Both the position numbers and the translations under genes were made by a program. A DNA stretch of 64,000 nt, taken from NCBI RefSeq assembly GCF_040676615.1, contig NZ_JBFAPI010000017.1:1-64000 (forward strand). Reading direction: 5' to 3'. Source of the DNA: Asanoa sp040676615. Lineage in GTDB: Bacteria; Actinomycetota; Actinomycetes; Mycobacteriales; Micromonosporaceae. Shown here one piece after another: positions 1 to 9,222 of the stretch (position 1 is the first letter of the stretch; each line of letters opens with the position of its first letter). The notes under the pieces are model-generated. The model was not told the DNA's origin. It did not search any database and worked only from the letters and a program-made list of their open reading frames with translations.

Positions 1-80
1 GCGTAATCGGCACCGGCCTGATGCAGGTCGATCGGCACCGCGCCCGCCGAATGCGCCAGGTCCCAGATCGCCAGAGAAAG
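1..80 (-). pseudogene. kynU: Kynureninase interior fragment (5'-truncated, runs off left edge)
   Basis: Read on the minus strand, this stretch encodes an uninterrupted segment containing WDLAHSAGAVPIDLH and ending GADY. This is the conserved region of kynureninase, a PLP enzyme of tryptophan catabolism, about 200 residues into the protein and just before the PLP-lysine region. The roughly 200 residues that should precede it are missing: the sequence directly upstream is the stop codon (81-83) and coding sequence of an unrelated glycosidase in the same frame. No start codon can restore a full enzyme. The part beyond position 1 cannot be seen. I infer a truncated remnant at a rearrangement junction. 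Confidence 0.75.
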
Positions 81-3000
81 CTAACCGAAGGCCTTCACTT
101 CCAGCAGCCCGACCGAGCCTGCGCCACTTTGCAGCGCGACCCGCAGCCGGGTCGTGCTCACCTGCCCGAAGCTCACCGAGTTGTATTGGTTGAGCGCGAC
201 CGGATACCCGCTCGGCGACGGCACGTTCACATACGTGCTGCCGTTCCAGTACTGCAAGGTCCACGACGCCGGCACGCGTACGCCGCCGTTGTCGTCGAAG
301 AAGTAGACCTGTGCCGACCGCAACGTCTGCGCCGACGACCAGGTCAGATCCGCCCACTGCGCGCCCGTGTTGGGCCAGGTGCCCCAGCGCGGGTTGACGG
401 TGTCGTTCGACGACGGCGGGTCGACACCGTCGTTGATCGCGGCCACGCTCTCCCAGGCCGACGTGTAGGACGCCGACGGCGTGGCCGCGGTCGCGAGGTT
501 CCCGCCCGACGGCGGTGGGTCGTCGGGATCCGGGTTGGTGCCGCCCCGGTTGTAGAGCTTGAGCTCGGTCAACCCGGTCTTGGCCGACCCGGACGCGTGC
601 GTGAACTGCACCCGCAGCCGCGTGGTGCTGACCGGCGTGAAGCTCACCTTGTTGTAGTTGGACAGCGGCGTCCCCGGCGTCCTCACCTGATTGCCCGCCG
701 TGACAAAGGCACTGCCGTTCCAATACTGCACGGTGTACGACGAGGGCGGTCGATAGCGGTTGGTCGCCCGGTCGTTGCGGAAGTAGATGCGCGCCTCGTC
801 GACGGCCCGGCTGGTGCCGAAGTTGACCTCGTACCAGTCGGTGGCGTTCGGACTGCCGTAAGCGCCCCAGATCGGTGCGTTGGTCGGTAACCCGTCGACA
901 GCCGCGGCCGTGGTGGTCCCCGACGCCGTGAACGACGCCGACGTCGTCGCGCCGGAAGCCAGGTTCGGCAGGGTCGAGGTCAGGTCGACGCCGGCCTTCG
1001 CGGCGATGTCGACCATACGGGCGCTGTTCTGGTTGACGTTCTGCGGTGCCTGCAGGCCCGAGAACGAGGTGCTGAAGTTGACCACGCCGGAGCCGGAGGG
1101 GAAGGTGACGGAGCCGGTGGCCGGGTTGTAGATCAGCCGGGTGAGCCGGTCGACGGTGACCACCCGGGTGCCGTTGAGGAAGATGGAATAGCCCTGCGGC
1201 ACCCCGCTGTAGCGGGTCACGCCGTCGGCCGGGTCGTCCCAGACGACCGACAGGTTGGCGTTGCGGTAGCGCAGGTTGTTGACCGCGAACTGGCCCCAGC
1301 CGATGTTGATCGGCGACAGTTCGATCTGCGCGTCGGTGCGCGGCCGCAGCCCGGCGACGTCTTCGATGACGGTCCAGTTGCTGCTGCCCAGGATGTTGTG
1401 GTGAATCCAGGAGCGGTAGGTGATGCTGCTGCCGTTCCAGTCGGCCCAGAACTCGTTGGCGTCGGGGTAGCGGGTGTCGCCGTTGATGTATTGCGCCCAG
1501 GCGTTCCAGTAGAGCAGCTTCTTGTAGTCGTCGTTGGTCATGTAGGAGTTCGGGTAGTTGCGCAGGACCGACGAGTAGAGCCGGAACTGCACGGTGGAGT
1601 TGATGGTGGAGAAGTTGTTGCTGCCCGGCGACCCGGCCGCCGCGGCGGCTGCCTTGTCGCGCTGGTTGGCGGTGTAGAACGGGAAGATCGGGTATTCGGC
1701 CGGGTCGGCGAACAGGCGCAGCGCCTCGCGATACTGCGCGGTGTTGGGCATCAGCCCGACGGAGAACGGGTAGTAGTTGTTGATTTCCTTCCACGGCACG
1801 AACTCGTTGGTGCTGACGTGCTTGTGCTCGATCAGTTGCCGCGACGGGTTCCACAACGTGTTGATCACGCCGTTGCGGATCCGGTCGGCCAGCGCCTGCA
1901 TCTCGGCCGCCTTGGCGGTGTTGCCGAGCATCGCGTAGGCCTGCTGCGACGCGACCGCACCGGCCCACACGTAGGCGGTCTCGGCCCGGTCCATGTTGCC
2001 GGACCGCCAGTGGAACGACACCGCGTCGGCGTCGTTGCCGGTCAGCGCGCCCCAGTCGTACTCGATGACGCCGTTGTTGTTGTGGTCGTAGAAGGCGAGC
2101 TGCCCCTTGGCGTCGCCCTCGGCATACTTTGCAAAGTTTTGCAAAAGGGCGGGCTGCCCGCCGTGGATCTGGTAGGCCTTCCAGGCGGCCTCGGCGACGT
2201 ACTGCGTGTAGGAGTTGGACCAGTTCTCCGGGTCGCCCGGGTTGTCGACGAACCGGGCGTTGCCCGAGTACTGCCCGATCGACAGCCACGGTCCGTAGGA
2301 ATACTCCGGGCTACGCAGATACTTCAGGTCGTCGATGTGCATCGGCTGGGTCAGCACGATCGCGTTGTTGTAGCCGGTGGCTCCCTCGACCGACTGCGGG
2401 AACTGGAAGTCCTGCCCCGGGATGTCGACGTCGAGATAGTTGAAGCGCATCAGCCACCAGCGGTAGTAGATGTTCTTCTTGATGGCCGGGTCCGGCACGT
2501 CGATGTAGGGCAGGTTGTCGACCCACCAACGGTTGTACGTGCGGACGTGGGTGGCGAAGGCGCTCGCCGGGGTGAGCCCGCGATAGCTGTTGTATTCGGT
2601 CAGCGACGCGGGAATCTCGTTGGCGACGAAGCCCAGTTGCACCTTGGTGGTCACGGTCTGCCCGGCGGCGACGGTCACCGACCGGGTAAGGCCGCCGCTG
2701 CTGACCGTGAACCCGTCACCGGAGAACCGCGGGAACAACGTCGTGAGGTTGTTCTTCACCGCGCGGGTGCCGGTCATCTCGGTGCCGCTGCCGGTCGCGG
2801 CGTAGGGCGAGGTCGCCCGCAGTGACAGGGTCGCCGACGCGGTGCCGGTGTTGGCGATGTCCATATTGGTCACCAGCACGTTGTTGTGCGTGATGAACTT
2901 GGTCACGGTGATCCGCAGCGAGCCGCTGGTGTGCACGCTGCGCCAATAGCTGGGAGCCTGGAACCGTTGCGCGGGCTGCTCGGTGAACGTGCCGGGCGAC

Positions 3001-3386
3001 GGGGTGATGGTGTAGGCGCCCTGGCTGCTGATGTTGTCCCAGTAGGCGGCGTTGCCGCCGAAGCCGATCACCGAGGGCGTGTGGGTATACATGAACGCGC
3101 CCCGGCCCCGGGTCATCAGCAGCGTGCCGGCCGGATCGTTACCGGAGCGGCCGAGCAGCCGGTCCATCCAGAAGTCGGTGCCGCCGCTCTCCGCGTCGTA
3201 GATCGCCTGCAGGGTGCTGTTGACGTTGTAGCCGACCGGTGGTGCCGGGATCGCGCCGCCGCTGAACGTCGGGAAGCCGATGGTCTGCGCGGCATGTGCG
3301 GGCGTCGCCTGAACGCTCAGCAGGCCCGCGGCGAGCACGGCGACGACACCGGCCGCCAGTTTCGGATGTCTGGTCCGTAGGGACAT
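81..3386 (-). CDS. Secreted (alpha/alpha)6-type glycosidase with two discoidin (F5/8) modules
   Basis: 1101 residues. A signal peptide of about 33 residues ends PAHAA. A large catalytic region (about 35-800) follows, rich in Trp/Tyr and resembling six-hairpin glycosidases of the MGH1/GH63-like type. Two F5/8-type carbohydrate-binding modules (about 806-948 and 961-1101) are separated by a Pro/Asp linker. The second module closely resembles the C-terminal module of the GH43 encoded just upstream. I chose the ATG at 3386 because it begins the signal peptide 13 bp after the upstream stop; a longer open frame continues to 3959 but overlaps GH43. It is the last gene of the arabinoside operon, so its substrate is probably a plant arabinose-containing glycan. 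I cannot assign a CAZy family. Confidence 0.85.
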   Translation of the reverse strand: MSLRTRHPKLAAGVVAVLAAGLLSVQATPAHAAQTIGFPTFSGGAIPAPPVGYNVNSTLQAIYDAESGGTDFWMDRLLGRSGNDPAGTLLMTRGRGAFMYTHTPSVIGFGGNAAYWDNISSQGAYTITPSPGTFTEQPAQRFQAPSYWRSVHTSGSLRITVTKFITHNNVLVTNMDIANTGTASATLSLRATSPYAATGSGTEMTGTRAVKNNLTTLFPRFSGDGFTVSSGGLTRSVTVAAGQTVTTKVQLGFVANEIPASLTEYNSYRGLTPASAFATHVRTYNRWWVDNLPYIDVPDPAIKKNIYYRWWLMRFNYLDVDIPGQDFQFPQSVEGATGYNNAIVLTQPMHIDDLKYLRSPEYSYGPWLSIGQYSGNARFVDNPGDPENWSNSYTQYVAEAAWKAYQIHGGQPALLQNFAKYAEGDAKGQLAFYDHNNNGVIEYDWGALTGNDADAVSFHWRSGNMDRAETAYVWAGAVASQQAYAMLGNTAKAAEMQALADRIRNGVINTLWNPSRQLIEHKHVSTNEFVPWKEINNYYPFSVGLMPNTAQYREALRLFADPAEYPIFPFYTANQRDKAAAAAAGSPGSNNFSTINSTVQFRLYSSVLRNYPNSYMTNDDYKKLLYWNAWAQYINGDTRYPDANEFWADWNGSSITYRSWIHHNILGSSNWTVIEDVAGLRPRTDAQIELSPINIGWGQFAVNNLRYRNANLSVVWDDPADGVTRYSGVPQGYSIFLNGTRVVTVDRLTRLIYNPATGSVTFPSGSGVVNFSTSFSGLQAPQNVNQNSARMVDIAAKAGVDLTSTLPNLASGATTSASFTASGTTTAAAVDGLPTNAPIWGAYGSPNATDWYEVNFGTSRAVDEARIYFRNDRATNRYRPPSSYTVQYWNGSAFVTAGNQVRTPGTPLSNYNKVSFTPVSTTRLRVQFTHASGSAKTGLTELKLYNRGGTNPDPDDPPPSGGNLATAATPSASYTSAWESVAAINDGVDPPSSNDTVNPRWGTWPNTGAQWADLTWSSAQTLRSAQVYFFDDNGGVRVPASWTLQYWNGSTYVNVPSPSGYPVALNQYNSVSFGQVSTTRLRVALQSGAGSVGLLEVKAFG

Positions 3387-3399
3387 GTGCGCTACCCCC

Positions 3400-4830
3400 T
3401 TAAGAGGCTGAGAAGGCCTGCCATTCGAGGACACCGGTGGAGAAGCCGGTGCGAGAGGTGATCGACAGCCGGAGCCGGGTGGTGCTGACCGCCGTGAACG
3501 TCGTCGAGTTGAACGTGTTGCCGGCGACACCACAGGCGGACTGACCGGGTACGGCGACGTAGGCGCTGCCGTTCCAGTACTGCACCTGGCACGAGGCGGG
3601 CAGGTCGATGCCCTGGTTGTCGTCGAACCAGTAGGTGGCCACCCGGTTGATCGACCGGGCCGACGGCCACTGGTATTCGATCCACTGGGTGCCCTGTTGC
3701 GGCCAGTTGCCGTACGCCAGGTTGGAGTGGTCCTGTGAATTGGCCGGTGTGCCCCCGTTGTTGACGGCCGCCAACGACTCCCACGCCGAGACGAACGAGG
3801 TCGACGCGGTCGCGCTCGGCGCGATATTGGTGCCCGCGCCACCGCCACCACCGCCGGGGTTGGCCGGCGGCCCGGTGGTGGTCTGCACCACCTTCTGGAT
3901 CGTGCCATCGGCGTTGAAGAACATCCGGTCGACGGCCACCGAGCGGCGGAAGTTGCCACCGCCGGGCGCGTTGGCGTTGTGGTAGACCATGTACCACTGG
4001 CCGTTGAACTCCGCTACGCCGGCGTGGTTGGTGGTCGACGAGACCTGGCCCAGCACGATGCCGCGGTGGGTCCACGGCCCCATCGGGTTGGTCGCGGTGG
4101 CATAGCGCTGGCAGGCGTAGCTGGAACTGGTCACGCAGCCGTTGGTGTCGTTGGCCGCGTAGATCATGTAGTAGAGGCCGTTGCGCTTGAACATGAACGG
4201 GGCTTCCCAATAGTTGGCGAGCCCCTGTGGCGTCACGACCGAGCCGACGGTGTCGATCATGTTGGCCGCGAGCCGCACGGCGCGCGGCGCCCAGTAGCCG
4301 CCCCAATACATGTAGGCCTGGCCGTCGTCGTCGACGAAAACGGTCGGGTCGATGTTGAGGCCCGACGAGTTGGCGGTGCTGTCGCTGATCAGCGGGCCGC
4401 CCTTGGCGTCGGTGAACGGGCCGAGGGGGCTGTCACCGACGGCGACGCCGATGTTCATCCATCCTGGACCGTTCCCGTTGACCGAGGTGTACCAGTAGTA
4501 GCGGCCGTTGCGGGGCTCGACCTCGCTGGCCCAGGCGTCGGCGCCCGCCCACGGGAAGGTGGCGATGTTGGCCCGCACACCGCGGTCGGTCCAGGACGCC
4601 GCGTCGGTCGACGAGAGCACATGCCACTCGCGCATGACGAAGTTCTGGCCGGTGGCCGAGGCCTCGTCACGCCCGGTGTAGACATACATCGTGTCGCCGA
4701 CCACCAGCGGCGCCGGGTCGGCGGTGTAGATGGCGGTGACCACGGGGTTGGCGGCCTGCGCGGCGGCGCCGAACAGCACCGCGGCCGCCAGCGTCACCGT
4801 CCCACAGACCAGGGCGAGGGGTTTACGCAT
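3400..4830 (-). CDS. Secreted GH43 glycosidase (arabinanase/arabinosidase type) with F5/8 module
   Basis: 476 residues. The signal peptide runs to about residue 26 (AQAA). A five-blade GH43 catalytic domain covers about 27-325, with the expected acidic triad context: an early TADPAP (base), IDPTVFVDDDG (pKa modulator) and YWEAPF (general acid). A Gly-rich linker leads to an F5/8/CBM32-like module (about 335-476). GH43 enzymes remove alpha-L-arabinofuranosyl or beta-xylosyl units; with two GH127 genes in the operon, arabinofuranosidase or arabinanase activity is more likely. It starts 10 bp after the exported GH127 and ends 13 bp before the next glycosidase, indicating one transcript. Exact specificity cannot be told from sequence. 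Confidence 0.9.
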   Translation of the reverse strand: MRKPLALVCGTVTLAAAVLFGAAAQAANPVVTAIYTADPAPLVVGDTMYVYTGRDEASATGQNFVMREWHVLSSTDAASWTDRGVRANIATFPWAGADAWASEVEPRNGRYYWYTSVNGNGPGWMNIGVAVGDSPLGPFTDAKGGPLISDSTANSSGLNIDPTVFVDDDGQAYMYWGGYWAPRAVRLAANMIDTVGSVVTPQGLANYWEAPFMFKRNGLYYMIYAANDTNGCVTSSSYACQRYATATNPMGPWTHRGIVLGQVSSTTNHAGVAEFNGQWYMVYHNANAPGGGNFRRSVAVDRMFFNADGTIQKVVQTTTGPPANPGGGGGGAGTNIAPSATASTSFVSAWESLAAVNNGGTPANSQDHSNLAYGNWPQQGTQWIEYQWPSARSINRVATYWFDDNQGIDLPASCQVQYWNGSAYVAVPGQSACGVAGNTFNSTTFTAVSTTRLRLSITSRTGFSTGVLEWQAFSAS

Positions 4831-4840
4831 CGGGGCTCCC

Positions 4841-7327
4841 TTACGAACCGGAAGAGGTGAGGGACGCGATTTCGGCGGCCGTCAGCGCGCGGCTGTAGAC
4901 GCGGAAGCTGTCGACGGCGGCGTTGAGGTAGGGGTCGCCGGTGTATTGCGACCGCCCGATCCAGTTCTGCGTGGTTGCGCCGAGGTTCGCCGGCCGCGTG
5001 GTGAGCGCGGCGTTGCGGGCGACCTCCACCCCGTTGACGTAGAGAATGCCGAGGTTCCCGGCGTGCGTGACGGCGACGTGCGTCCACACCCCGGCGGGCA
5101 GCGCGGAAGGCGCGTCGATGCGCTGCTCCGCACCGGCGCCGCCGGCCGTGATGGCGTAACGGGCCACGCCGCTGCCGTTGCGAGGGGAGAAGAACATGTT
5201 GGTGCCGGACCCGCTGCCGAAGTCGAACAGCCGGGCCCAGTTGGCCAGGGTGTTGACCCGGACCCAGGTGGCGACGCTGAACGCGGTCGCGCCGGCCAGG
5301 ATCCCGGCCGGCAGGCTGACGTACGCCGTGGTGCCGTTGAGGCTGACCGCGTTGCCGGTGCGCCCGGTGGTGCGCCCGGCGCTCCCGGCCAGGGTGGCGG
5401 TGCGGCCGTTACCGGTCGCGTCGGCCGCGGTCGTGCCGGACGCCTCGTCGAACGGGTAGTGCGCGACGAAGGCCGGCAGCGTCGGCGTCGAGGTGACGTT
5501 CCAGTAGACCGTGTAGCGCACGCCGTGCGTCTTGTAGAACGGCAGCAGCGTGACCGCGCCGGTGCTGGCGGTCGCGGTGTATTGCAGCGGCGTGCTGGTC
5601 GGCGCCAGCGAACTCGCGGTCAACGTCGGCAAACCGCTGAGATTGGTGCTGCCGTACTGCCCGGCCAGCACGATCGGGCCGTGCTTGACCGCGCGGACGG
5701 CCGAGTTGTCGGGGGTCGGCTCGAGCACCAGCGACATCGGCAGGCTGATGTCGACCGTGTCGCCGCTGGCCCAGGTGCGGTTGACGGCCAGATAGCCGCC
5801 CGGCGTGGGCGTGCCCTGCAGCACCCCGTTGACCCGCACCTGCGCACCGGAGGTCCAGCCGGGAATGCGCACCCGCAGGTCGATCGCGCCGGACCCGGTC
5901 ACGGTCAGCCGGGTGGTCGGCGACTCGGGGTAGGTGGTGTCCTGGCGGATCGTGATGCCGCGGCCCGGCCAGGTCAGCGTCGACGCGATGAACAGGTTCA
6001 CCCAGAGCGTGTTGCCGTTGTAGAAGTAGATGCTGTCGCCGTACTTCGTGTTGGTCTCCATGCCCGTGCCGTGGCAACACGTGAAGTTGCTGTAGTCGTT
6101 GCTGTAGGTCTTGATGCCGCCGGCCCGCAGCGGCACGTAGTAGCAGTGGAAGCCGTGCGACGAGGCCGGGTTCTGCGCGCCGAGCAGGTGGTTGTAGAGC
6201 GCCTTCTCGTAGAAGTCCATCAACTCGGCGGCCCGCGACGGGAACGTGAAGAACAGTTGCCGGGTCAGCTTGAGCATGTTGTAGGAGTTGCAGCACTCGC
6301 ACGTCGAGTCCGACAGCTCGCTGGCGATCCGGTTGGGTAGCTGGAAGTACTCGCCGTTGGAGTTGCCGCCGATGGCGTACGAGTGCTGGTTCACGACGAA
6401 GTTCCAGAAGTTCGCCGCGATGTCGCGGTACCGGGTGGTGCCGGTGGCGTGGTAGCCGCGGATCGCCGCCAGCGCCTTGGGTATCTGCGTGTTGGCGTGG
6501 AAGCCGTTGAGCGCGTCGACGTTGCTGGCCAACGGATCCAGCACCTGGGCATGGTCGAAATACTGCGCCGTTGTCAGGTGGGCCGGGTTGTCGCTGAGTT
6601 GGTAGAGGTTGAACAGCGTCTCGCCGATGCCGCCGAACTCGGTGCGCAACTGGTTCTGGCGCTGGGTGTTGGTCAGCCGGCTGTTGCGCGCCTGCACCCA
6701 GGCGGCCTTGCGGCCCAGGATGGTCAGCGCCTGCGCGTTGCCGGTGAGCTGATGCATGTCGAGCAGGCCGGCCATGATCTTGTGCAGCGTGTAGTAGGGC
6801 GCCCAGACCGCCTGCCCGCTCTCCAGCCGGTCGAAGAAGCTCTCCGGGTAGGCCGAGAGATAGCCGGTGTTGAAGCCACGGGCGGCGGCCCGGTCCTGGC
6901 AGAGCCCGAGCTGCGCGACCAGATAGTCGCCCTTGGTCTTGAACGAGGTGTCGCCGGTGCTGGCGTACGCCTGAGCCAGCGCGCTGAGCACGTGGCCCAT
7001 CGAGTGCCCGCGCAGCTCGGTGGTCGGCGACTCCCAGCCGCCGCACGGTGTCGCCGACGACGCCAGGCCGGCGTTGACGCGAAACATGTGCAGCAGCCGC
7101 TCGGAGTCGAGGAACGTCAGGTAGGACTGGGTGCGGCCGGAGTTGGCCAGGAACGGTCCGGACAGCAGGCGGACGGCGGTGAGCGGGAAGGGGTAGGCCG
7201 AGACGCCGGCGTCCGGGCGGGCCGCGGACGCGGTTTCGGGCAGTGCGGTGACGGCGGCGGTCGTCGCCACGGCGGTGGCCGCGCCGGCCTTGAGCACGGT
7301 TCGGCGGGACAGGGACGGTCTGCGCAC
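4841..7327 (-). CDS. Exported GH127 beta-L-arabinofuranosidase with LamG-like domain
   Basis: 828 residues from the GTG at 7327, which has a GGAGAGGAG ribosome site just upstream; an in-frame ATG at 7348 is the alternative. A twin-arginine signal (SRRTVLKAG) suggests folded export. The GH127 (formerly DUF1680) region carries the zinc/catalytic residues known from the family: a Glu-Cys-Cys set at about 344-346 and a Cys-Cys pair at about 417-418 followed by HGTGMETNTKYGDS. In the family a cysteine acts as nucleophile on beta-L-arabinofuranosides. A concanavalin-like LamG domain covers about 620-828 and probably binds glycan. Downstream GH43 follows after 10 bp. Tat export of a cysteine-nucleophile, zinc enzyme makes sense mechanistically (inference). 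Confidence 0.88.
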   Translation of the reverse strand: MRRPSLSRRTVLKAGAATAVATTAAVTALPETASAARPDAGVSAYPFPLTAVRLLSGPFLANSGRTQSYLTFLDSERLLHMFRVNAGLASSATPCGGWESPTTELRGHSMGHVLSALAQAYASTGDTSFKTKGDYLVAQLGLCQDRAAARGFNTGYLSAYPESFFDRLESGQAVWAPYYTLHKIMAGLLDMHQLTGNAQALTILGRKAAWVQARNSRLTNTQRQNQLRTEFGGIGETLFNLYQLSDNPAHLTTAQYFDHAQVLDPLASNVDALNGFHANTQIPKALAAIRGYHATGTTRYRDIAANFWNFVVNQHSYAIGGNSNGEYFQLPNRIASELSDSTCECCNSYNMLKLTRQLFFTFPSRAAELMDFYEKALYNHLLGAQNPASSHGFHCYYVPLRAGGIKTYSNDYSNFTCCHGTGMETNTKYGDSIYFYNGNTLWVNLFIASTLTWPGRGITIRQDTTYPESPTTRLTVTGSGAIDLRVRIPGWTSGAQVRVNGVLQGTPTPGGYLAVNRTWASGDTVDISLPMSLVLEPTPDNSAVRAVKHGPIVLAGQYGSTNLSGLPTLTASSLAPTSTPLQYTATASTGAVTLLPFYKTHGVRYTVYWNVTSTPTLPAFVAHYPFDEASGTTAADATGNGRTATLAGSAGRTTGRTGNAVSLNGTTAYVSLPAGILAGATAFSVATWVRVNTLANWARLFDFGSGSGTNMFFSPRNGSGVARYAITAGGAGAEQRIDAPSALPAGVWTHVAVTHAGNLGILYVNGVEVARNAALTTRPANLGATTQNWIGRSQYTGDPYLNAAVDSFRVYSRALTAAEIASLTSSGS

Positions 7328-7406
7328 GGGGGGCTCCTCTCCATGCATAGATGAAGATCAATTTCTTAGACCGGAGTCCGCCCGTGCTGCCGGCAGACCC
7401 GGCGTA

Positions 7407-8204
7407 TTACCCCTTGATGGCGCCCGAGGTGAAGCCCCGGACGTAGCTGCGCTGCATGAACGCGAAGAGAATCAGGCACGGTACGGCCATGAAGACGACG
7501 CCGGCCTCGAGGGCGGCGTAGTCGATCGAGCCGTGGCTCGCCGTGCGCATGTTGACCACCGCGAGCGTGGTGGTGAACTTGTCGGTCGAGTTGAGCAGGA
7601 TCAGCGGTGCGAAGAACTCGCTCCACGACGTCAGGAACGCGAAGAGCCCAACCGTGATCAGCCCCGGCCGCACTGCCGGCAGCATGATCCGCACCAGCGT
7701 GCCGAAGGTGGCACAGCCGTCCATCTGCGCCGACTCTTCGAGTTCGCGCGGCACCGCCTCGAACGAGTTGCGCATCATGAAGATGGAGAACGGCAGCTGG
7801 AACATGATGAGCACGAGGCTCAGCCCGATCAGCGAGTCTTCCAGGCCGATCCAGCCGAGTAACACGTAGAGCGCGATCAGGATGGTCGCGTAGGGCACCA
7901 TCAGGATCGCCAAGGTGACCAGGAAGAGCAGGTCGCGGCCGGGGAAGCGGAACCGGCCGAAGGCGTAGCCGCCGAACGTCGCGACCAGCAGGGTGCCGGC
8001 GACGGTCAGGCCGCTGACCACCACGCTGTTGACCACGTTTTGCAGCCGTACGCCGTTGTCGGACGTGAACAACCGGTCGTAGTTCTCCAGCCCGAAGCCG
8101 GAGCCGGTGCGCACCGAGGCCCAGCCGCTCCACAGCAACGGAAACAGGAACAGGATGGCCAGGGCGGCGCCGGTGACCGAGTAGCCCAACCGGGAACGGT
8201 TCAT
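7407..8204 (-). CDS. Carbohydrate ABC transporter permease (MalG type)
   Basis: 265 residues with about six membrane segments, the first at residues 10-27. It has the cytoplasmic EAA-type loop (around EESAQMDGCATFGTLVRIMLP) that docks the ATPase. It is the second permease of a CUT1 sugar importer, starting 10 bp after the first permease and preceding the exported glycosidases. No ATP-binding subunit is encoded in the locus, so a shared MsiK-type ATPase elsewhere probably powers it, as is usual for actinobacterial CUT1 importers (inference from the family). Substrate is probably arabino-oligosaccharide, judged from neighbours. Confidence 0.92.
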   Translation of the reverse strand: MNRSRLGYSVTGAALAILFLFPLLWSGWASVRTGSGFGLENYDRLFTSDNGVRLQNVVNSVVVSGLTVAGTLLVATFGGYAFGRFRFPGRDLLFLVTLAILMVPYATILIALYVLLGWIGLEDSLIGLSLVLIMFQLPFSIFMMRNSFEAVPRELEESAQMDGCATFGTLVRIMLPAVRPGLITVGLFAFLTSWSEFFAPLILLNSTDKFTTTLAVVNMRTASHGSIDYAALEAGVVFMAVPCLILFAFMQRSYVRGFTSGAIKG

Positions 8205-8214
8205 CGCAAGACCC

Positions 8215-9162
8215 CTAGTTGGACCGGCGGCGCAGCACGCCGAGCTGGATGACGTTGAAGACGACCAGGACCCCGAGCAGCACCACCGAGATGGCGGCGG
8301 CCGAACCGAGGTCGAGGCGGATGAACGCCTCGCGGTAGATCACCATGACCAGCGAGGTGGTGCTGTTGTCGGGACCGCCGCGGGTCAGGATCCAGAACTG
8401 GTCGAAGGCCAGCAGCGACCCGGTCACCATCAGCGTGAGCACCAACGCGATCGTCGGGCGCAGCAGCGGCAGGGTGATCCGGCGAAAGGTCTGCCAGCGG
8501 TTGGCGCCGTCGACCCGGGCCGCCTCGTAGATCTCGGGCGGGATGGCCTGCAGGCCGGTCAACAGGATCAGCATGTTGAAGCCGGCGAACCGCCAGAGCA
8601 CCAGCACGACCGCGGAGCCGAGGGCGGAGTTGGCGCTGCCGCTGGTCCACGAGACGTAGCCGTCGATCAAACCGACCTTGCGTAGCAGGTCGCTGACCGG
8701 GCCGATCTCGTCACTGAGCAGGCCGAGGAAGAGCAGCGAGGCGCTGGCGAAACCGACCGCCATGGGCAGGAAGAAGGCGGTACGCAGGAAGCCGACGCCG
8801 CGGCGGCGGTGCTGCACCAGCAGGGCCAGGCCCAGCGACACCGTGAAGAGCAGCACGGTGATGATGACCGTGTATTTCACCGTGAACCAGGTGGCCGAGC
8901 GGACCAGGTCGTTGTCGCCGATGCCGGTGAAGTTGTCGGGCGCGTTCAGCGTCGGCGGGGCGAGCAGTGGCCAGCGGTGCAGCGACATCCAGCCGACCAG
9001 CACCAGCGGGACGAGGAAGAACAAGACGACCATGACCGCGGTCGGGCTGGCGTACGCGACACCGAGCCAGGCGCGCCGGGTCTGGCGCCGCAGGCCGCGA
9101 CGGCGGGCCGTCGGGGGTTCGACGCGCTCGTCCCGGAGCGGGGTGATCACGGTCGTCATCAT
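8215..9162 (-). CDS. Carbohydrate ABC transporter permease (MalF type)
   Basis: 315 residues. The start is the ATG at 9162, preceded by an AGAGAGG ribosome site; a longer frame to 9210 reads through a hairpin and looks spurious. About six membrane helices, an N-terminal basic cytoplasmic tail, and the EAA loop (EAARVDGANRWQTFRRITLP) are visible. It pairs with the MalG-type permease 10 bp downstream and the binding lipoprotein upstream to form a CUT1 sugar importer. A strong inverted repeat (9179-9212) lies between it and the lipoprotein gene, which may reduce permease expression relative to the binding protein. Confidence 0.92.
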   Translation of the reverse strand: MMTTVITPLRDERVEPPTARRRGLRRQTRRAWLGVAYASPTAVMVVLFFLVPLVLVGWMSLHRWPLLAPPTLNAPDNFTGIGDNDLVRSATWFTVKYTVIITVLLFTVSLGLALLVQHRRRGVGFLRTAFFLPMAVGFASASLLFLGLLSDEIGPVSDLLRKVGLIDGYVSWTSGSANSALGSAVVLVLWRFAGFNMLILLTGLQAIPPEIYEAARVDGANRWQTFRRITLPLLRPTIALVLTLMVTGSLLAFDQFWILTRGGPDNSTTSLVMVIYREAFIRLDLGSAAAISVVLLGVLVVFNVIQLGVLRRRSN

Positions 9163-9178
9163 GGCCTCTCTTTTGCGA

Positions 9179-9212
9179 GGGTGGGGTCCGGACGGCCGGC
9201 CGGACCCCACCC
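9179..9212 (-). terminator. Intra-operon hairpin between binding protein and permease genes
   Basis: Perfect 12-bp inverted repeat: 9179-9190 pairs with 9201-9212 (GGGTGGGGTCCG-type arm) around a 10-nt loop. It sits in the 60-bp gap after the solute-binding protein stop and just before the permease ribosome site, with no T-run. Such hairpins after binding-protein genes usually act as partial terminators or mRNA stabilisers, giving more binding protein than permease. The role here is inferred from position. Confidence 0.6.
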
Positions 9213-9222
9213 ACGGACTGGG

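Noticed and set aside
3387..3959. Upstream extension of the last glycosidase gene
   Set aside because: It would overlap GH43, whereas a signal peptide starts cleanly at 3386.
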